From JANRLT01 sp041736895 (GTDB lineage Bacteria; Planctomycetota; Planctomycetia; Pirellulales; JALHPA01), in assembly GCA_041736895.1 (NCBI GenBank), contig JBGSSS010000198.1:1-64000 (forward strand): a DNA stretch of 64,000 nt. Direction: 5' to 3'. The notes under the pieces were generated by a model. It saw nothing but the letters and a program-made list of their open reading frames with translations, did no database searches and had not been told where the DNA came from. Shown here piece after piece: positions 13,097-22,718 of the stretch. Position 1 is the first letter of the stretch. Every line of letters begins with the position of its first letter. The position numbers were made by a program, and so were the translations under genes.

Positions 13097-15844
13097 ATGA
13101 CTGCCACGCCGATGATGCAACAGTACCACGAGGCCAAAGCCTCGTGCCCGGACGCCCTGCTGCTGTTTCGCATGGGCGACTTCTACGAATTGTTTCACGA
13201 CGATGCAAAGACGGCCGCGGCAATTCTGAATCTGACGCTGACGAGCCGCGACAAGGGCGAGAACCCCACGCCGATGGCCGGCTTTCCGTACCATCAGTTG
13301 GAGAGTTACCTCGCGAAGTTGATCTCGCGCGGCCATCGCGCGGCGGTGTGCGAACAAGTCGAAGATCCGAAGCAAGCCAAAGGGATCGTCCGCCGCGAAG
13401 TGACGCGCGTCGTCACGCCCGGCACGCTGACCGACGATGCGCTGCTCGATCCGCGCGCGAACAATTATCTGGCTGCGATCTTGCCAGGACCTGAACACGC
13501 GGACTCGACGCAAGAATGCGGGCTAGCGTGGGTCGAACTTTCGACGGGGCGCTTTACGGCGACGCAGGTTCCGATCAACCGCCTGGCAGATGAGCTTGCG
13601 CGGATCGATCCGGCGGAGTGTCTCTGGCCCGAGAGCGACAATGCAGTTCCTGCGTTCAAGCCACATTCGGCGAACGGCGAGCAAAAAGCTGGGGGCGGAG
13701 CGAGTACGCTCCGACCCCAGCCACCCACTGCTGTCCCCACGATTCCTGGCGGCAAGTTCGCGGTGACGCGGCGGCCGGCGTGGATGTTTGCTTGGAAGGC
13801 CGCGCAGCCGGCGGCGCTCAAGCAATGGGGCGTTCATTCGCTCGAAGGATTTGGCTTTGATGAGGCGCTCGATGAACTGGCGATTCGCGCGGCGGGGGCG
13901 CTGGTGCAGTACCTGCATGAAACGCAGAAGACGAGCCTCGCGCACTTGGATCGTTTGCAGCGAGCGCGGCCGGGCGATTCGCTCGACATCGATGAATTTA
14001 CGCGGCGCTCCCTCGAACTGACGCGGAGCATGCGTGAAGGCCGCCGCGAAGGAACATTGCTCGCGGTCCTTGATCGCACCGTCACGGCGATGGGCGCGCG
14101 GACGCTCGCCGAATGGGTCGCTGCGCCGCTGACCAACCTCGCGCAGATTCACTCCCGTCAAGACGCGGTCGCCGAGCTTGTCCACGATTCGCGACTGCTC
14201 ACGGAGTTGCGCGACCAACTGCGCGGCATCTACGACATGGAGCGGTTGCTCTCGCGCGTGACAACGGGTCGAGCTTCGCCGCGCGACTTGCAGCAAGTCG
14301 CGCGAACGCTCAAGAATCTGCCGCCGCTCAAAGCTCGTCTCACCGCGCGCGCCGCACAGCTCTTGAACGAACTCGAAGCCCAGATCGACCTCTGTCCGGA
14401 ACTCGCGGGCAAGCTCAACGCGGCGCTTGCCGATGAATGTCCGCTGGCTTTGAAAGACGGCGGTATCATTCGGCCGGGTTACAACGCCGAGCTCGACAAG
14501 CTCAGCGAACTCGCCAGCGGCGGCAAGCAATGGATCGCCCAGTACCAGGCCGAGGAACTCGCCCGGACCGGCATCAGCAGTCTGAAGGTCGGTTTTAACA
14601 AAGTCTTTGGTTACTACATCGAAGTCACGAACACGCACTCGGCCAAGATTCCGCCGGAGTACATTCGCAAACAAACGGTGAAGAACGCCGAACGCTACAT
14701 CACGCCGGCGCTCAAGGAGTACGAAGAGCAAATTCTCGGCGCGGATGACAAGGCCAAGGCGCTCGAGTACGAGCTGTTCGTCGAGCTGCGCGAGATGGCG
14801 GCGATCGCGGCCAAGCGGCTCCGCGCGACGGCGCTAGCGCTCGCGCAGTTAGATGTGCTGGCATCGCTTGCGGATCTCGCCCGCGCGCACAATTACTGCC
14901 GGCCGCAAGTTGTTGAGGACGCCTCGCTAACGATCGTCGCCGGCCGTCATCCGGTCGTCGATGCGCTCGCGCCGGCGGGAACTTTTGTGCCCAATGATAC
15001 TGAGTGCTGCACGAAGCATGGCTTCGTGCTACTGATCACCGGTCCCAACATGGCGGGCAAGAGCACCTACATTCGCCAGGTCGCCTTGATCACACTCCTC
15101 GCGCAGCTCGGCTCGTTCGTGCCGGCCAAGGAAGCGACGATCGGCATCGCGGATCGGATTTTCGCCCGTGTCGGGGCGAGCGATGAACTTGCCCGCGGGC
15201 AATCGACGTTCATGGTCGAGATGACCGAGACGGCGCGGATCTTGAACACGGCAACTTCGCGAAGTCTTGTGATTCTTGACGAGATCGGCCGCGGGACTAG
15301 CACCTACGACGGCGTCTCATTGGCTTGGGCCGTGACCGAATACCTGCACGAACGAATCGGCTGCCGCACGCTCTTCGCGACGCACTACCACGAGCTGACG
15401 GAACTTGCCGAGCAGTTGCCGGGCGTGCGGAATCTGAACGTAGCCGTGCGCGAGTGGGATGAGCAGGTCGTCTTCCTGCATCAGATCGTTCCCGGCGCGG
15501 CCGACAAAAGCTACGGCATCCATGTCGCCCGCCTCGCCGGCATCCCGCGCGAAGTCAACGACCGTGCCCGCGAAATCCTGAGCCAACTCGAACAGCAGCA
15601 CATCGAAAAAGATCAACACACCCAGCACGGCGTGACAGAACCAACGAGTCCTGCGAACGGTGCGAATCGAACCGGCCGCCGCGCGATCAAGCCGCAACAA
15701 AAACGCGCGGGCGATTTGCAGATGCTGCTCTTTGAACCAATGGAGCATCCGCTGATTGACACGATTCGCCAGACTGACGTCAACACGTTGACGCCGCTGG
15801 CGGCGTTGCAGTTGATTCAGGAATGGCAGCGGGCGGCGAAATAA
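13097..15844 (+). CDS. mutS: DNA mismatch repair protein MutS
   Basis: Recognises base mismatches and starts repair. 915 residues. Domain I holds the F-Y-E mismatch-binding motif at residues 29-31 (MGDFYELF). The ATPase domain carries Walker A GPNMAGKST at about 649, followed by STFMVEMTETA and the DEIGRGTSTYDG Walker B/signature, then FATHYHEL. A loop between domains I and II (about residues 196-215) is encoded by an inserted palindrome (13689-13720). The C-terminal LTPLAALQLIQEWQ is the conserved tail of MutS, and its 3' end is duplicated 0.8 kb downstream. ATG follows the repeat-filled divergent region; no strong ribosome site. Confidence 0.97.
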   Translation: MTATPMMQQYHEAKASCPDALLLFRMGDFYELFHDDAKTAAAILNLTLTSRDKGENPTPMAGFPYHQLESYLAKLISRGHRAAVCEQVEDPKQAKGIVRREVTRVVTPGTLTDDALLDPRANNYLAAILPGPEHADSTQECGLAWVELSTGRFTATQVPINRLADELARIDPAECLWPESDNAVPAFKPHSANGEQKAGGGASTLRPQPPTAVPTIPGGKFAVTRRPAWMFAWKAAQPAALKQWGVHSLEGFGFDEALDELAIRAAGALVQYLHETQKTSLAHLDRLQRARPGDSLDIDEFTRRSLELTRSMREGRREGTLLAVLDRTVTAMGARTLAEWVAAPLTNLAQIHSRQDAVAELVHDSRLLTELRDQLRGIYDMERLLSRVTTGRASPRDLQQVARTLKNLPPLKARLTARAAQLLNELEAQIDLCPELAGKLNAALADECPLALKDGGIIRPGYNAELDKLSELASGGKQWIAQYQAEELARTGISSLKVGFNKVFGYYIEVTNTHSAKIPPEYIRKQTVKNAERYITPALKEYEEQILGADDKAKALEYELFVELREMAAIAAKRLRATALALAQLDVLASLADLARAHNYCRPQVVEDASLTIVAGRHPVVDALAPAGTFVPNDTECCTKHGFVLLITGPNMAGKSTYIRQVALITLLAQLGSFVPAKEATIGIADRIFARVGASDELARGQSTFMVEMTETARILNTATSRSLVILDEIGRGTSTYDGVSLAWAVTEYLHERIGCRTLFATHYHELTELAEQLPGVRNLNVAVREWDEQVVFLHQIVPGAADKSYGIHVARLAGIPREVNDRAREILSQLEQQHIEKDQHTQHGVTEPTSPANGANRTGRRAIKPQQKRAGDLQMLLFEPMEHPLIDTIRQTDVNTLTPLAALQLIQEWQRAAK
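13689..13720. repeat. Palindrome inserted in the mutS coding sequence
   Basis: CTGGGGGCGGAGCGAG followed by TACGCTCCGACCCCAG: 16-base arms with one mismatch. It encodes part of a Gly/Pro-rich loop (KAGGGASTLRPQPPT) not expected in MutS. Confidence 0.7.
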
Positions 15845-15848
15845 TGTA

Positions 15849-15952
15849 GGTCCCGGCGTCCTCGCCGGGACCTTCTTACATCGGATAGCGTCGCGGCGTG
15901 ATACGCTTAATCAATGTCAAACGCCGCGCAAGGTCCCGGTCGGAGACCGGGA
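15849..15952. repeat. Two GGTCCCGG palindromes downstream of mutS
   Basis: GGTCCCGGCG-TCCT-CGCCGGGACC (15849-15872) and TCCCGGTC-GGA-GACCGGGA (15934-15952). Both belong to the variable-stem palindrome class found in at least ten gaps of this window. Neither has a T-tract. Confidence 0.65.
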
Positions 15953-16052
15953 GCTACAAATGCTAGCATGACTGCTGTTGGTACTTGCCAGGAATTAGGC
16001 TAATTTGCTGGCGGAATCAATTCACTCGCTGCCATTTCCACAAGGATGTGTC

Positions 16053-16580
16053 ATGGGCAAATTTCTAAAACTTACGGCGCTTGTCGCCGCGACTTGTTGC
16101 TTGATTTTGGCAGCCACGGTCGGTCAAACGCAGCAGCCGAATCCAATCATCGCGCAGCCAATGGCGGCGCAGTTCGTGCCGCCAAAGGTGGAGTCGAACC
16201 CTCGGCTAATCACTCCGCAGGAATTACAGCGCCAGTTCACGCTGGTGGGCGCACTCGGCCGGCCAGCTAATGAGATCATGACGTTGGATATCGAAATTGT
16301 AGACTTTCTCAAAGGAGAATCGGGTAACGTCGTGCATGTCTGGAAGATCAACGGCCAGGCATTGCAACAGCCAGTGCGGATCGATTACAGCATCTGGCGG
16401 CACGCGATCGGGGTTCCGAAAATGGTGAAGAATCAACTTTACGAAGTCCGCGCGTTCGAGGACATCCGCTATGATTCAGGACTGCCGACGGAAGCCTACG
16501 TGGAGAACAATGTTCCTGTCCCGCAAGCAGGCGGATGGGGCTTTCGGTCAAATTTGAATATCATTCGCGTGCTGCGTTGA
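16053..16580 (+). CDS. Exported protein of unknown function
   Basis: A 175-residue protein with a Sec signal peptide (MGKFLKLTALVAATCCLILA ... VGQTQ). The mature part starts with Pro/Gln-rich sequence and has a compact domain with IEIVDFLKGESGNVVHVWKI and a C-terminal GWGFRSNLNIIRVLR. No family recognised. AAGGA eight bases before the ATG at 16053 supports this start over the upstream in-frame codon at 16005. It is embedded between mutS and a 56-base copy of the mutS 3' end, which suggests that this gene and its flank were placed here by a duplication or insertion event. Confidence 0.6.
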   Translation: MGKFLKLTALVAATCCLILAATVGQTQQPNPIIAQPMAAQFVPPKVESNPRLITPQELQRQFTLVGALGRPANEIMTLDIEIVDFLKGESGNVVHVWKINGQALQQPVRIDYSIWRHAIGVPKMVKNQLYEVRAFEDIRYDSGLPTEAYVENNVPVPQAGGWGFRSNLNIIRVLR

Positions 16581-16613
16581 GGAACACAAGCCGCCAAACT
16601 AAAAACAAGACCC

Positions 16614-16669
16614 TGACGCCGCTGGCGGCGTTGCAGTTGATTCAGGAATGGCAGCACGCGGCGAAGTAA
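16614..16669 (+). pseudogene. Duplicated 3' end of mutS
   Basis: 42 bases (16614-16655) are identical to 15789-15830 in mutS, and the identity resumes with GCGGCGAA and ends at the same stop position (TAA). In the mutS frame it would read LTPLAALQLIQEWQHAAK-stop. There is no start codon or ribosome site, so it is a remnant and not a gene. Confidence 0.85.
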
Positions 16670-16717
16670 CGTCTCGTTTTCTGCATGATCCCTAGAATTC
16701 CGGACAAGCGACTTGAG

Positions 16718-17530
16718 TTATGATGTTGTTTGATTCGGTGTCTTGAATGGCACATCAATCACGTCTTCTTCGTCATCATCGAACTCATCTTCCAGTTGCT
16801 CTTGCTCCTCGTCATCTGCCCAGGGAGCGTTGCGAATGATCTCGATCAGCGGTTCGGCGGACTCCGCATCCCCTTTGAAATTTGGCGGGAGAAATTGGCC
16901 CTGCGTGGAGCCAATCAAGGCGAGAAAGTCAAAGCCATCGTCGCCCTGCGTGCGGCGGAGTGTGCCGAGGATTTGATGTTGCCGTGCTGCACTATCATGC
17001 GGTCCGCAAATGTAATAGGGTTTGCCCTCGCGTCCGAATTTGAATTCCTCAACACACGTCGAAGTATCGATCGCTTGGAGCATCAATTCGGCCTTGTAGT
17101 AATCGCGGGCAGGTTCAAAGCCAAGCTGACGGGCATAGGCAATCGCGCCGTCGATCAACCGTTTAAGAGCCGCCGGCTCGATTTTGCGGGTCTTGCCGCT
17201 AGCTTCTAAGCCATCGACGAAATCTTGATATTCCCCGCGCGTGACAATTCGATAAAAAGCGTCCTTGATCCCCAGGCAATAGCTATCGATCAAAAAAACG
17301 CCGAGGGCCAAACGATAATCGGGCAACTCCCGCGCGATGACGGCTTGCGCAATCCCTTGGTCCTCCAAAGACTCTTGGATGCGGCAAGCGTAAATCGGTG
17401 AGACGGCAATCAACGCACTTTCGCGCGCGGCTGCAATTTTCTCACGACGTTGATTCTCTACTTTGCGTGTTTTGTCTTTCGCTTTTTTCCGTTCGACCTT
17501 TTTCTGACGGCGGCGCGGATCCAGAGCCAT
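16718..17530 (-). CDS. Conserved-looking cytoplasmic protein of unknown function
   Basis: A 270-residue protein. The first 45 residues are a strongly basic helix (MALDPRRRQKKVERKKAKDK ...), suggesting contact with nucleic acid. The middle is a mixed alpha/beta region with LGVFLIDSYCLGIKDAFYRI, a FVDGLE motif and YYICGPHD; the C-terminus is very acidic (DDEEQEQLEDEFDDDEED). No signal or membrane segment. GGAGGT seven bases before the ATG at 17528-17530 decides the start. Basic head plus acidic tail could indicate self-masking or binding to a charged partner; this is inference only. Confidence 0.65.
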   Translation of the reverse strand: MALDPRRRQKKVERKKAKDKTRKVENQRREKIAAARESALIAVSPIYACRIQESLEDQGIAQAVIARELPDYRLALGVFLIDSYCLGIKDAFYRIVTRGEYQDFVDGLEASGKTRKIEPAALKRLIDGAIAYARQLGFEPARDYYKAELMLQAIDTSTCVEEFKFGREGKPYYICGPHDSAARQHQILGTLRRTQGDDGFDFLALIGSTQGQFLPPNFKGDAESAEPLIEIIRNAPWADDEEQEQLEDEFDDDEEDVIDVPFKTPNQTTS

Positions 17531-17705
17531 ACAATGACCTCCATGAACTAGGGTATGGTGCCACAAGCTTCAAAATATCATTGCAGCGTTCTCGATCAAG
17601 CTCTTCTGATAAGATTTTCCTGAGGAATCGTTGCGGCTTACTAGTTTTGCCCGGATACGGCAACACATTACACCGCTTCGCCCACGCGTTCCATTGGTCG
17701 CTCAT
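17442..17705 (-). CDS. Possible small protein, doubtful
   Basis: An 87-codon frame whose first 58 codons (MSDQWNAWAKRCNVLPYPGK ...) lie in otherwise empty sequence and whose last part overlaps the start of the preceding unknown gene in another frame. The composition is protein-like (helix ILSEELDRERCNDILKLV) but the ribosome site is weak. It may be a gene remnant. Confidence 0.25.
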   Translation of the reverse strand: MSDQWNAWAKRCNVLPYPGKTSKPQRFLRKILSEELDRERCNDILKLVAPYPSSWRSLYGSGSAPPSEKGRTEKSERQNTQSRESTS

Positions 17706-18165
17706 CTCTCTGACGCTTTCGGGATTCGATTGCAGCTAGGTCATGCAACTCGACTGAGCAGGCGCATCCGCCAGCATGCTGTTTAAATCGTCCGATTCGC
17801 TGTCCATGTCGACTTGACGTGGTCAGAAGTGACTTTCTAATGCTGTGCTTTTTGTAAGACTGCGAATAAAGCAGAACGACATGCGATACTCTTGTCGCTC
17901 ATCTTTGCGAATTCTAAATAAGTTGTAATTTGCCCAAGCTATCGCGAAAGTCGATAATCCAATGCCTGAGCAAGGATTGCTGGTTCCGATCGGGTGCCCA
18001 AAATTGCCTGACTTCAATTGATACACCTCAAGGCGCGTCAGTCGAGTTGTGTTCCAAATGAGGAATCCAACTGACCGGTTGTTATTGAATTGGGACGGAT
18101 CACCCGACGCCCTGACCAAGTTTTGCTGTGGCTTGGTTCATTGAATCTTTGAGGAAGTTTCCCGC
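17706..18165. other. Intergenic region before the DAB operon
   Basis: No supported gene. The sequence is AT-richer than its surroundings. GAGGAAG just before 18166 is the ribosome site of dabA. No clear hairpin leader or operator was found. Confidence 0.4.
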
Positions 18166-21100
18166 ATGTCGCTTGCTGTCGCTGATCCGCTTGCCAAAAA
18201 AGATTCCTACGAGTCAGCGCCGCAATCAGAATCTTCGTCCGCCGCGGAGATCGAGGCGATCATTCACGCCGCGGGCGAATTGCTGCCCACGGTTGGTCCC
18301 ATAACGGCATTCGTGTTTTTGAACACGCTGCAGGGCTTGGAGCATCTTCCCTTTGATGAAGGGGTGAAGCAGGGTGAACGGCTCTTTGGCTGCAATCCGT
18401 ACTTGCCCGAGAGTGAATATCGCGAGCGTTTCGAGCAAGGCCGGATTATGCGCGACGACATCATCGCGGCGATTCGCGCGGACTTGATGGGGCTGGGCGA
18501 AGCGCCGATCGCGGGACTGACGAATCGCTATGAATTGCGTTTGGCGATGCTCGAATATCCGCTGCGTGTGGGGCCGGCCGAGGAGTTGCGTTGGTTCGTG
18601 GCCGAAACTGATGCTCTGACCAAGATTCGCAAAGAAGCGCCGCTGGCAATGGCCGAGAAATTGCTCGAAGAGACGCGGCATTGGGTGATGCGCGATCTGC
18701 TGAGCCAGCATTGGAGCGAACGGACATCGCTGGGGGCGACGCCCCCGCCGCGTTACGATTTCAGTGATCTGTTGACGCATTTTGATTCCAAGTCGATCGA
18801 GCGCTGGAGCCGCAGCACTTGGGAAACATTCGCGTTGCAGGCACTGTGGCGCGTCTGCCGGAACGAGGTGCAAGCCTTGCCGCACGCGGAATGCAAGAAA
18901 TCGCACCTGATCCGTCATCGCGATTTGCTGCAGATAGCAGTTGGAGAAGATAGCGATGCCTTGGTCCATGAGCTGCTGATTCGCTACTGCGCGGCATTTT
19001 GCGATCAGGGGTTCGCCGGTTGGGAGTTGCCTTATCGCGAGCTCGGGTTTTATCAGTCGTTTCTCACCGTTTATGGCCGGCACTTCGGCCCGCCCGATGC
19101 GTGGCTGCATGGGCTGAGCGACGAATTGAGCCGTCTGAAAAAGGCAAACATTGGGCCCGTGGAATCAATCGCCGAATCGTTGCGATTGCTCGGCGTTCCG
19201 CAAGATGAATGGAAAGATTATCTTACGGCGAGTTTGCTTTCCTTGCGCGGTTGGGCCGGGTTGCTGCTGCACATGGAAGTTCGTCATGATCGTGTGCCGC
19301 TGCCCGTATCACCCGGGACGCAATTAGAGTTTATCGCGGTCAAATTGATCCTGGATCGATTTGCCGTGGCGTATGTCGCGCGGCAGGAGATGGATTACAC
19401 AGGTCCGCTCGATCGATTGCGCGAAGCGGCGCAGGAACGAATCGTCAAACCGCTGAACGGCGTGGAGCAACGAGCGTTTTTGATTTTTCAATTAGCTCAG
19501 GTGTTGGGTTGGAGTCCGGATCGGCTGCTCGGATTAAGTGCGAACGATTGGGCGACGCTGCTCAGTGAGGTTGAAATCTTCGACAGCCTGGCACGTCGTC
19601 GAATCTTGCACCGTGCCTTTGAGGGGAACTATCGGACGCAGGCGCTCAATGCTTTTGCGATTCACACGCAGCGCAAATCCGCGCGTGTCCATCGGCCCAA
19701 ATACCAGGCCGTCTTTTGCCTCGACACGCGCGAGGAATCGTTCCGCCGGCATTTTGAAGAGGTGGAGCCGCAAGCGGAAACATTCGGCGCTGCCGGCTTT
19801 TTTGGGGTGCCGATGTATTACAAAGGGGCGTCAGACGCGTACTTTTCGACGCTCTGCCCGATCGTGGTTATGCCCAAACATTGGGTCGTCGAAGAAGTCG
19901 TTTACTCGCTGAGCGAATCGCATAAGCGTCGCGCGAAAACACGCCGTGTCCTCGGCAGCGCGCAGCAGCAGGTCCACCTGCGCAGCCGCAGCATCGCCAG
20001 CGGCGCGTTGCTGACCGCCAGCTTGGGCGTCTTGGCCTCGATCCCATTGGTCGCCCGTGTATTATTCCCGCGGCTGACCGCGCGGATACGCAAAACCGCC
20101 AGTCAGTTCGTCGAAGCCCCGCCCATCACACGGCTGCGCTTGGAACGCATCGCCCCGAACCCGAGCCCCGAAGACGATGGCATCGGGTTCAGTCTCGACG
20201 AGATGGCCAACATCGGAGAGCGGATGCTGCGCGACATTGGGCTGACGACGAGCTTCGCGCGATTGGTCATATTCTTTGGCCATGGGTCGTATTGCTTGAA
20301 CAACCCGCATAAATCGGCGTACGACTGCGGGGCTTGCTCGGGCGGGATGGGCGGGCCGAATGCTCGGGCCCTGGCGATGATCTTGAACGATCCGCGGGTG
20401 CGCAAGATTTTGCTTGAACGAGGCATCGAGATCCCCGAGACGACGCGCTTTATTGGCGGTTTGCACAATACATGCAACGATTCGATCACGTTTCTCGACT
20501 TGGATTTGGTTCCGCTGTCGCACTTTCGCGATATCGAGAATGTGCAGGATGTTTTGCAGCAGGTCTGTGCGCGCAATGCGCACGAACGCTGTCGCCGCTT
20601 TCAATCGGCGCCGCTGACGCTCTCGTTTCAAGAAGCGCATCGGCATGTCGAAGGCCGCAGCGAAGATCTGGCCCAAACACGGCCCGAGTTTGGCAATGCG
20701 AGCAACGCAGTTTGCTTCGTCGGCCGCCGCGAACGGGTTCGAGATTTGTATCTCGACCGGCGTTGTTTCATGCATTCGTACGACCCGCTCACCGATACGC
20801 CGGAGTGCATGATCCTGGGGCGAATTTTGGGTGCGGTCGTACCGGTCTGCGAAGGGATCAATCTGCAATATTTCTTCTCGCGCATCGATTCACCGGGCTG
20901 GGGTTGCGGCACGAAGCTGCCGCACAATGTCACCTCGCTGCTTGGCGTGATGGATGGCCATGCGAGCGATTTGCGCGCGGGGCTTCCTTGGCAGGGCGTC
21001 GAAATTCACGAGCCGGTGCGGTTGTTGATGATCTTCGAAACAACACCCGCAGCGATTTTGGGCATTATGGCGGCGAATGCGACGGTCGGGCGGATCATCA

Positions 21101-21321
21101 GTAACGGCTGGGTCCAGCTAGTGCTGCTCGACCCGCACTCCAACAAGTTGTCGATTTACGACGAAGGGAAGTTTGTCCCCTTTGAACCGACCCAGCAGCA
21201 ATTGCCAACAGTGCCGACGTCGCTTGATTGGTATCGTGGCTGGCGGAAGCATCTGGGGTTCGCCGAAATCGACATTCATCAAGCAGCGTCCGCAGCGCGG
21301 CAAGGGGCGGTACGATCATGA
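18166..21321 (+). CDS. dabA: DabA-type inorganic-carbon transporter subunit (DUF2309)
   Basis: Cytoplasmic, zinc-containing subunit of the DAB complex, which couples cation flow to CO2 hydration and so accumulates bicarbonate. 1,051 residues. The beta-carbonic-anhydrase-like zinc site is intact: Cys518 and Asp520 in VFCLDTREES (with the Arg of the C-x-D-x-R motif), His706 in FFGHGSYCLNNP and Cys721 in YDCGACSG, with the same H-to-C spacing of 15 as in characterised DabA. GGLHNTCNDS and IDSPGWGCGTKLPHNVTSLL are further conserved blocks. Good ribosome site GAGGAAG. The stop overlaps the following membrane subunit (ATGA), so translation is coupled. In a presumed heterotroph it may supply bicarbonate for carboxylases. 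Confidence 0.9.
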   Translation: MSLAVADPLAKKDSYESAPQSESSSAAEIEAIIHAAGELLPTVGPITAFVFLNTLQGLEHLPFDEGVKQGERLFGCNPYLPESEYRERFEQGRIMRDDIIAAIRADLMGLGEAPIAGLTNRYELRLAMLEYPLRVGPAEELRWFVAETDALTKIRKEAPLAMAEKLLEETRHWVMRDLLSQHWSERTSLGATPPPRYDFSDLLTHFDSKSIERWSRSTWETFALQALWRVCRNEVQALPHAECKKSHLIRHRDLLQIAVGEDSDALVHELLIRYCAAFCDQGFAGWELPYRELGFYQSFLTVYGRHFGPPDAWLHGLSDELSRLKKANIGPVESIAESLRLLGVPQDEWKDYLTASLLSLRGWAGLLLHMEVRHDRVPLPVSPGTQLEFIAVKLILDRFAVAYVARQEMDYTGPLDRLREAAQERIVKPLNGVEQRAFLIFQLAQVLGWSPDRLLGLSANDWATLLSEVEIFDSLARRRILHRAFEGNYRTQALNAFAIHTQRKSARVHRPKYQAVFCLDTREESFRRHFEEVEPQAETFGAAGFFGVPMYYKGASDAYFSTLCPIVVMPKHWVVEEVVYSLSESHKRRAKTRRVLGSAQQQVHLRSRSIASGALLTASLGVLASIPLVARVLFPRLTARIRKTASQFVEAPPITRLRLERIAPNPSPEDDGIGFSLDEMANIGERMLRDIGLTTSFARLVIFFGHGSYCLNNPHKSAYDCGACSGGMGGPNARALAMILNDPRVRKILLERGIEIPETTRFIGGLHNTCNDSITFLDLDLVPLSHFRDIENVQDVLQQVCARNAHERCRRFQSAPLTLSFQEAHRHVEGRSEDLAQTRPEFGNASNAVCFVGRRERVRDLYLDRRCFMHSYDPLTDTPECMILGRILGAVVPVCEGINLQYFFSRIDSPGWGCGTKLPHNVTSLLGVMDGHASDLRAGLPWQGVEIHEPVRLLMIFETTPAAILGIMAANATVGRIISNGWVQLVLLDPHSNKLSIYDEGKFVPFEPTQQQLPTVPTSLDWYRGWRKHLGFAEIDIHQAASAARQGAVRS

Positions 21322-22718
21322 ATCTCGATGAACTCCTGTATTGGCTGGGAGTGATAGTAGTCTCCGCACCCACGGTCATGGTGGTGTTGCTCGGCGCTGT
21401 TTCGTTGCTCTCAGGGAAATTTTCCGAGCGCGCGATTGGACGGATTGTCCAGATTTGCGTCATCGTCGGTTTGTTATCCTCGCTCTTGATTTTGGGGCTC
21501 ATGTTGACCAATGATCGGCGGCACGTGGCAGTCAATCTGGGAAATCTCGTCCACTTGCATGGATCGCAGTTCGATCAAGGCTATCACTTTGCCATTAAGT
21601 TTATTTTCGATCGTTTGAGTGTGCCCTTCGCGATCCTTTCGTTTCTGCTCTGCGGCGTGATCGGCGCCTTTGCCACACGTTACATGCACCGCGAACAAGG
21701 GTTCAATCGCTTCTTTACGCTCTATGCGATTTTTGTGTTGGGGATGATCGTTACGTCGCTTGCTGGAACGATCGAGACATTGTTCGTGGGCTGGGAATTG
21801 GTCGGGCTTTCGTCCGCGCTGCTCGTGGCATTTTTTCATGAGCGGTCCGCACCCGTGCGGAATGGGCTGCGAGTCTGGATCGTGTATCGCATCTCCGATG
21901 CGGCCTTGCTCACGGCCTCTGTGGTGATGCATCACATGACGGGCTTTGGCGACTTCGACAAAATGATGGGCATCGAATCGTGGCCCGACCAAACCCCGAT
22001 CATCAATCCGCATCAGGCGCTGATCGTCGGGTCGCTGTTGCTCGTATCTGCGGCGGGCAAATCGGCGCTCGTGCCATTCTCGGGCTGGCTGCCGCGGGCG
22101 ATGGAAGGGCCCACGCCCTCGAGCGCTGTGTTTTACGGCGCGTTGTCGGTGCATCTCGGGGCGTTTTTGTTGCTGCGGACCAGTCCATTGCTGGATAGTT
22201 CGCCGCTCTTGAGCGCGATCGTGGTGGTGTTGGGTTTGCTCACGGCGATTTTTGCGGCCGTGGCCGGGCGAGTGCAAACCGATATCAAGTCCGCGCTGTC
22301 GTTTGCTTCGTTGACTCAGGTCGGCATCATTACCGCCGAGATCGGCTTGGGACTGCGCTATATCCCGCTGATTCATATCCTAGGGCACGCTTGTCTGCGG
22401 ACGCTGCAGTTTGTTCGCGCCCCGACGTTGTTGCACGATTACCGGTTGATGGAGAACGCGCTCGGCGAACGGATTTCCGCGCGGCCCGCGGGGGAGAAAT
22501 TGTTTTCTGAACGGGTTCGTGTTTGGAGTTATCGGTTTGCGCTGGAACGAGGTTACTTGGACGCCTTGCTGGTGAAGTTTATTGTCACGCCCCTCTTGGG
22601 GACGCTGCGCTTTTGCGATCGATGTGAGCGGCGCTGGACCGATTTCTTGGCGGGCGGCCAGTCGCGTGAATCCGAAAGCCGCGAACTGCAAACGAGCCCC
22701 GTCGAGGAGCTGATATGA
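21318..22718 (+). CDS. DabB-like proton-conducting membrane subunit (NuoL/MrpA family), first
   Basis: A 466-residue polytopic protein of the antiporter/NuoL family. Conserved ion-channel elements: FVGWELVGLSSALLVAFF (the essential Glu of NuoL-type subunits), SAAGKSALVPFSGWLPRAME (Lys and the broken helix) with GPTPSSAVFYGALSVH, and later DIKSALSFASLTQVG. The last 80 residues are soluble-like and Arg-rich. The ATG sits inside the dabA stop (ATGA) and the stop overlaps the next start in the same way. Canonical DAB systems have one such subunit; here it is the first of two. Confidence 0.85.
   Translation: MNLDELLYWLGVIVVSAPTVMVVLLGAVSLLSGKFSERAIGRIVQICVIVGLLSSLLILGLMLTNDRRHVAVNLGNLVHLHGSQFDQGYHFAIKFIFDRLSVPFAILSFLLCGVIGAFATRYMHREQGFNRFFTLYAIFVLGMIVTSLAGTIETLFVGWELVGLSSALLVAFFHERSAPVRNGLRVWIVYRISDAALLTASVVMHHMTGFGDFDKMMGIESWPDQTPIINPHQALIVGSLLLVSAAGKSALVPFSGWLPRAMEGPTPSSAVFYGALSVHLGAFLLLRTSPLLDSSPLLSAIVVVLGLLTAIFAAVAGRVQTDIKSALSFASLTQVGIITAEIGLGLRYIPLIHILGHACLRTLQFVRAPTLLHDYRLMENALGERISARPAGEKLFSERVRVWSYRFALERGYLDALLVKFIVTPLLGTLRFCDRCERRWTDFLAGGQSRESESRELQTSPVEELI

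Noticed and set aside
12866..13513. Minus-strand frame of 215 codons over the mutS start
   Set aside because: It is the reverse of mutS coding sequence, biased to Arg/Ala/His, with no ribosome site.
13523..14731. Minus-strand frame of 402 codons inside mutS
   Set aside because: Long antisense frame caused by the high third-position GC of mutS; no homology visible.
17823..18119. Minus-strand frame upstream of dabA
   Set aside because: No ribosome site, no domain, and it would occupy the operon's promoter region.
18731..18746. GGGGGCGACGCCCCC palindrome in dabA
   Set aside because: Codes a plausible SLGATPPP loop and is short; chance in GC-rich coding sequence is likely enough.
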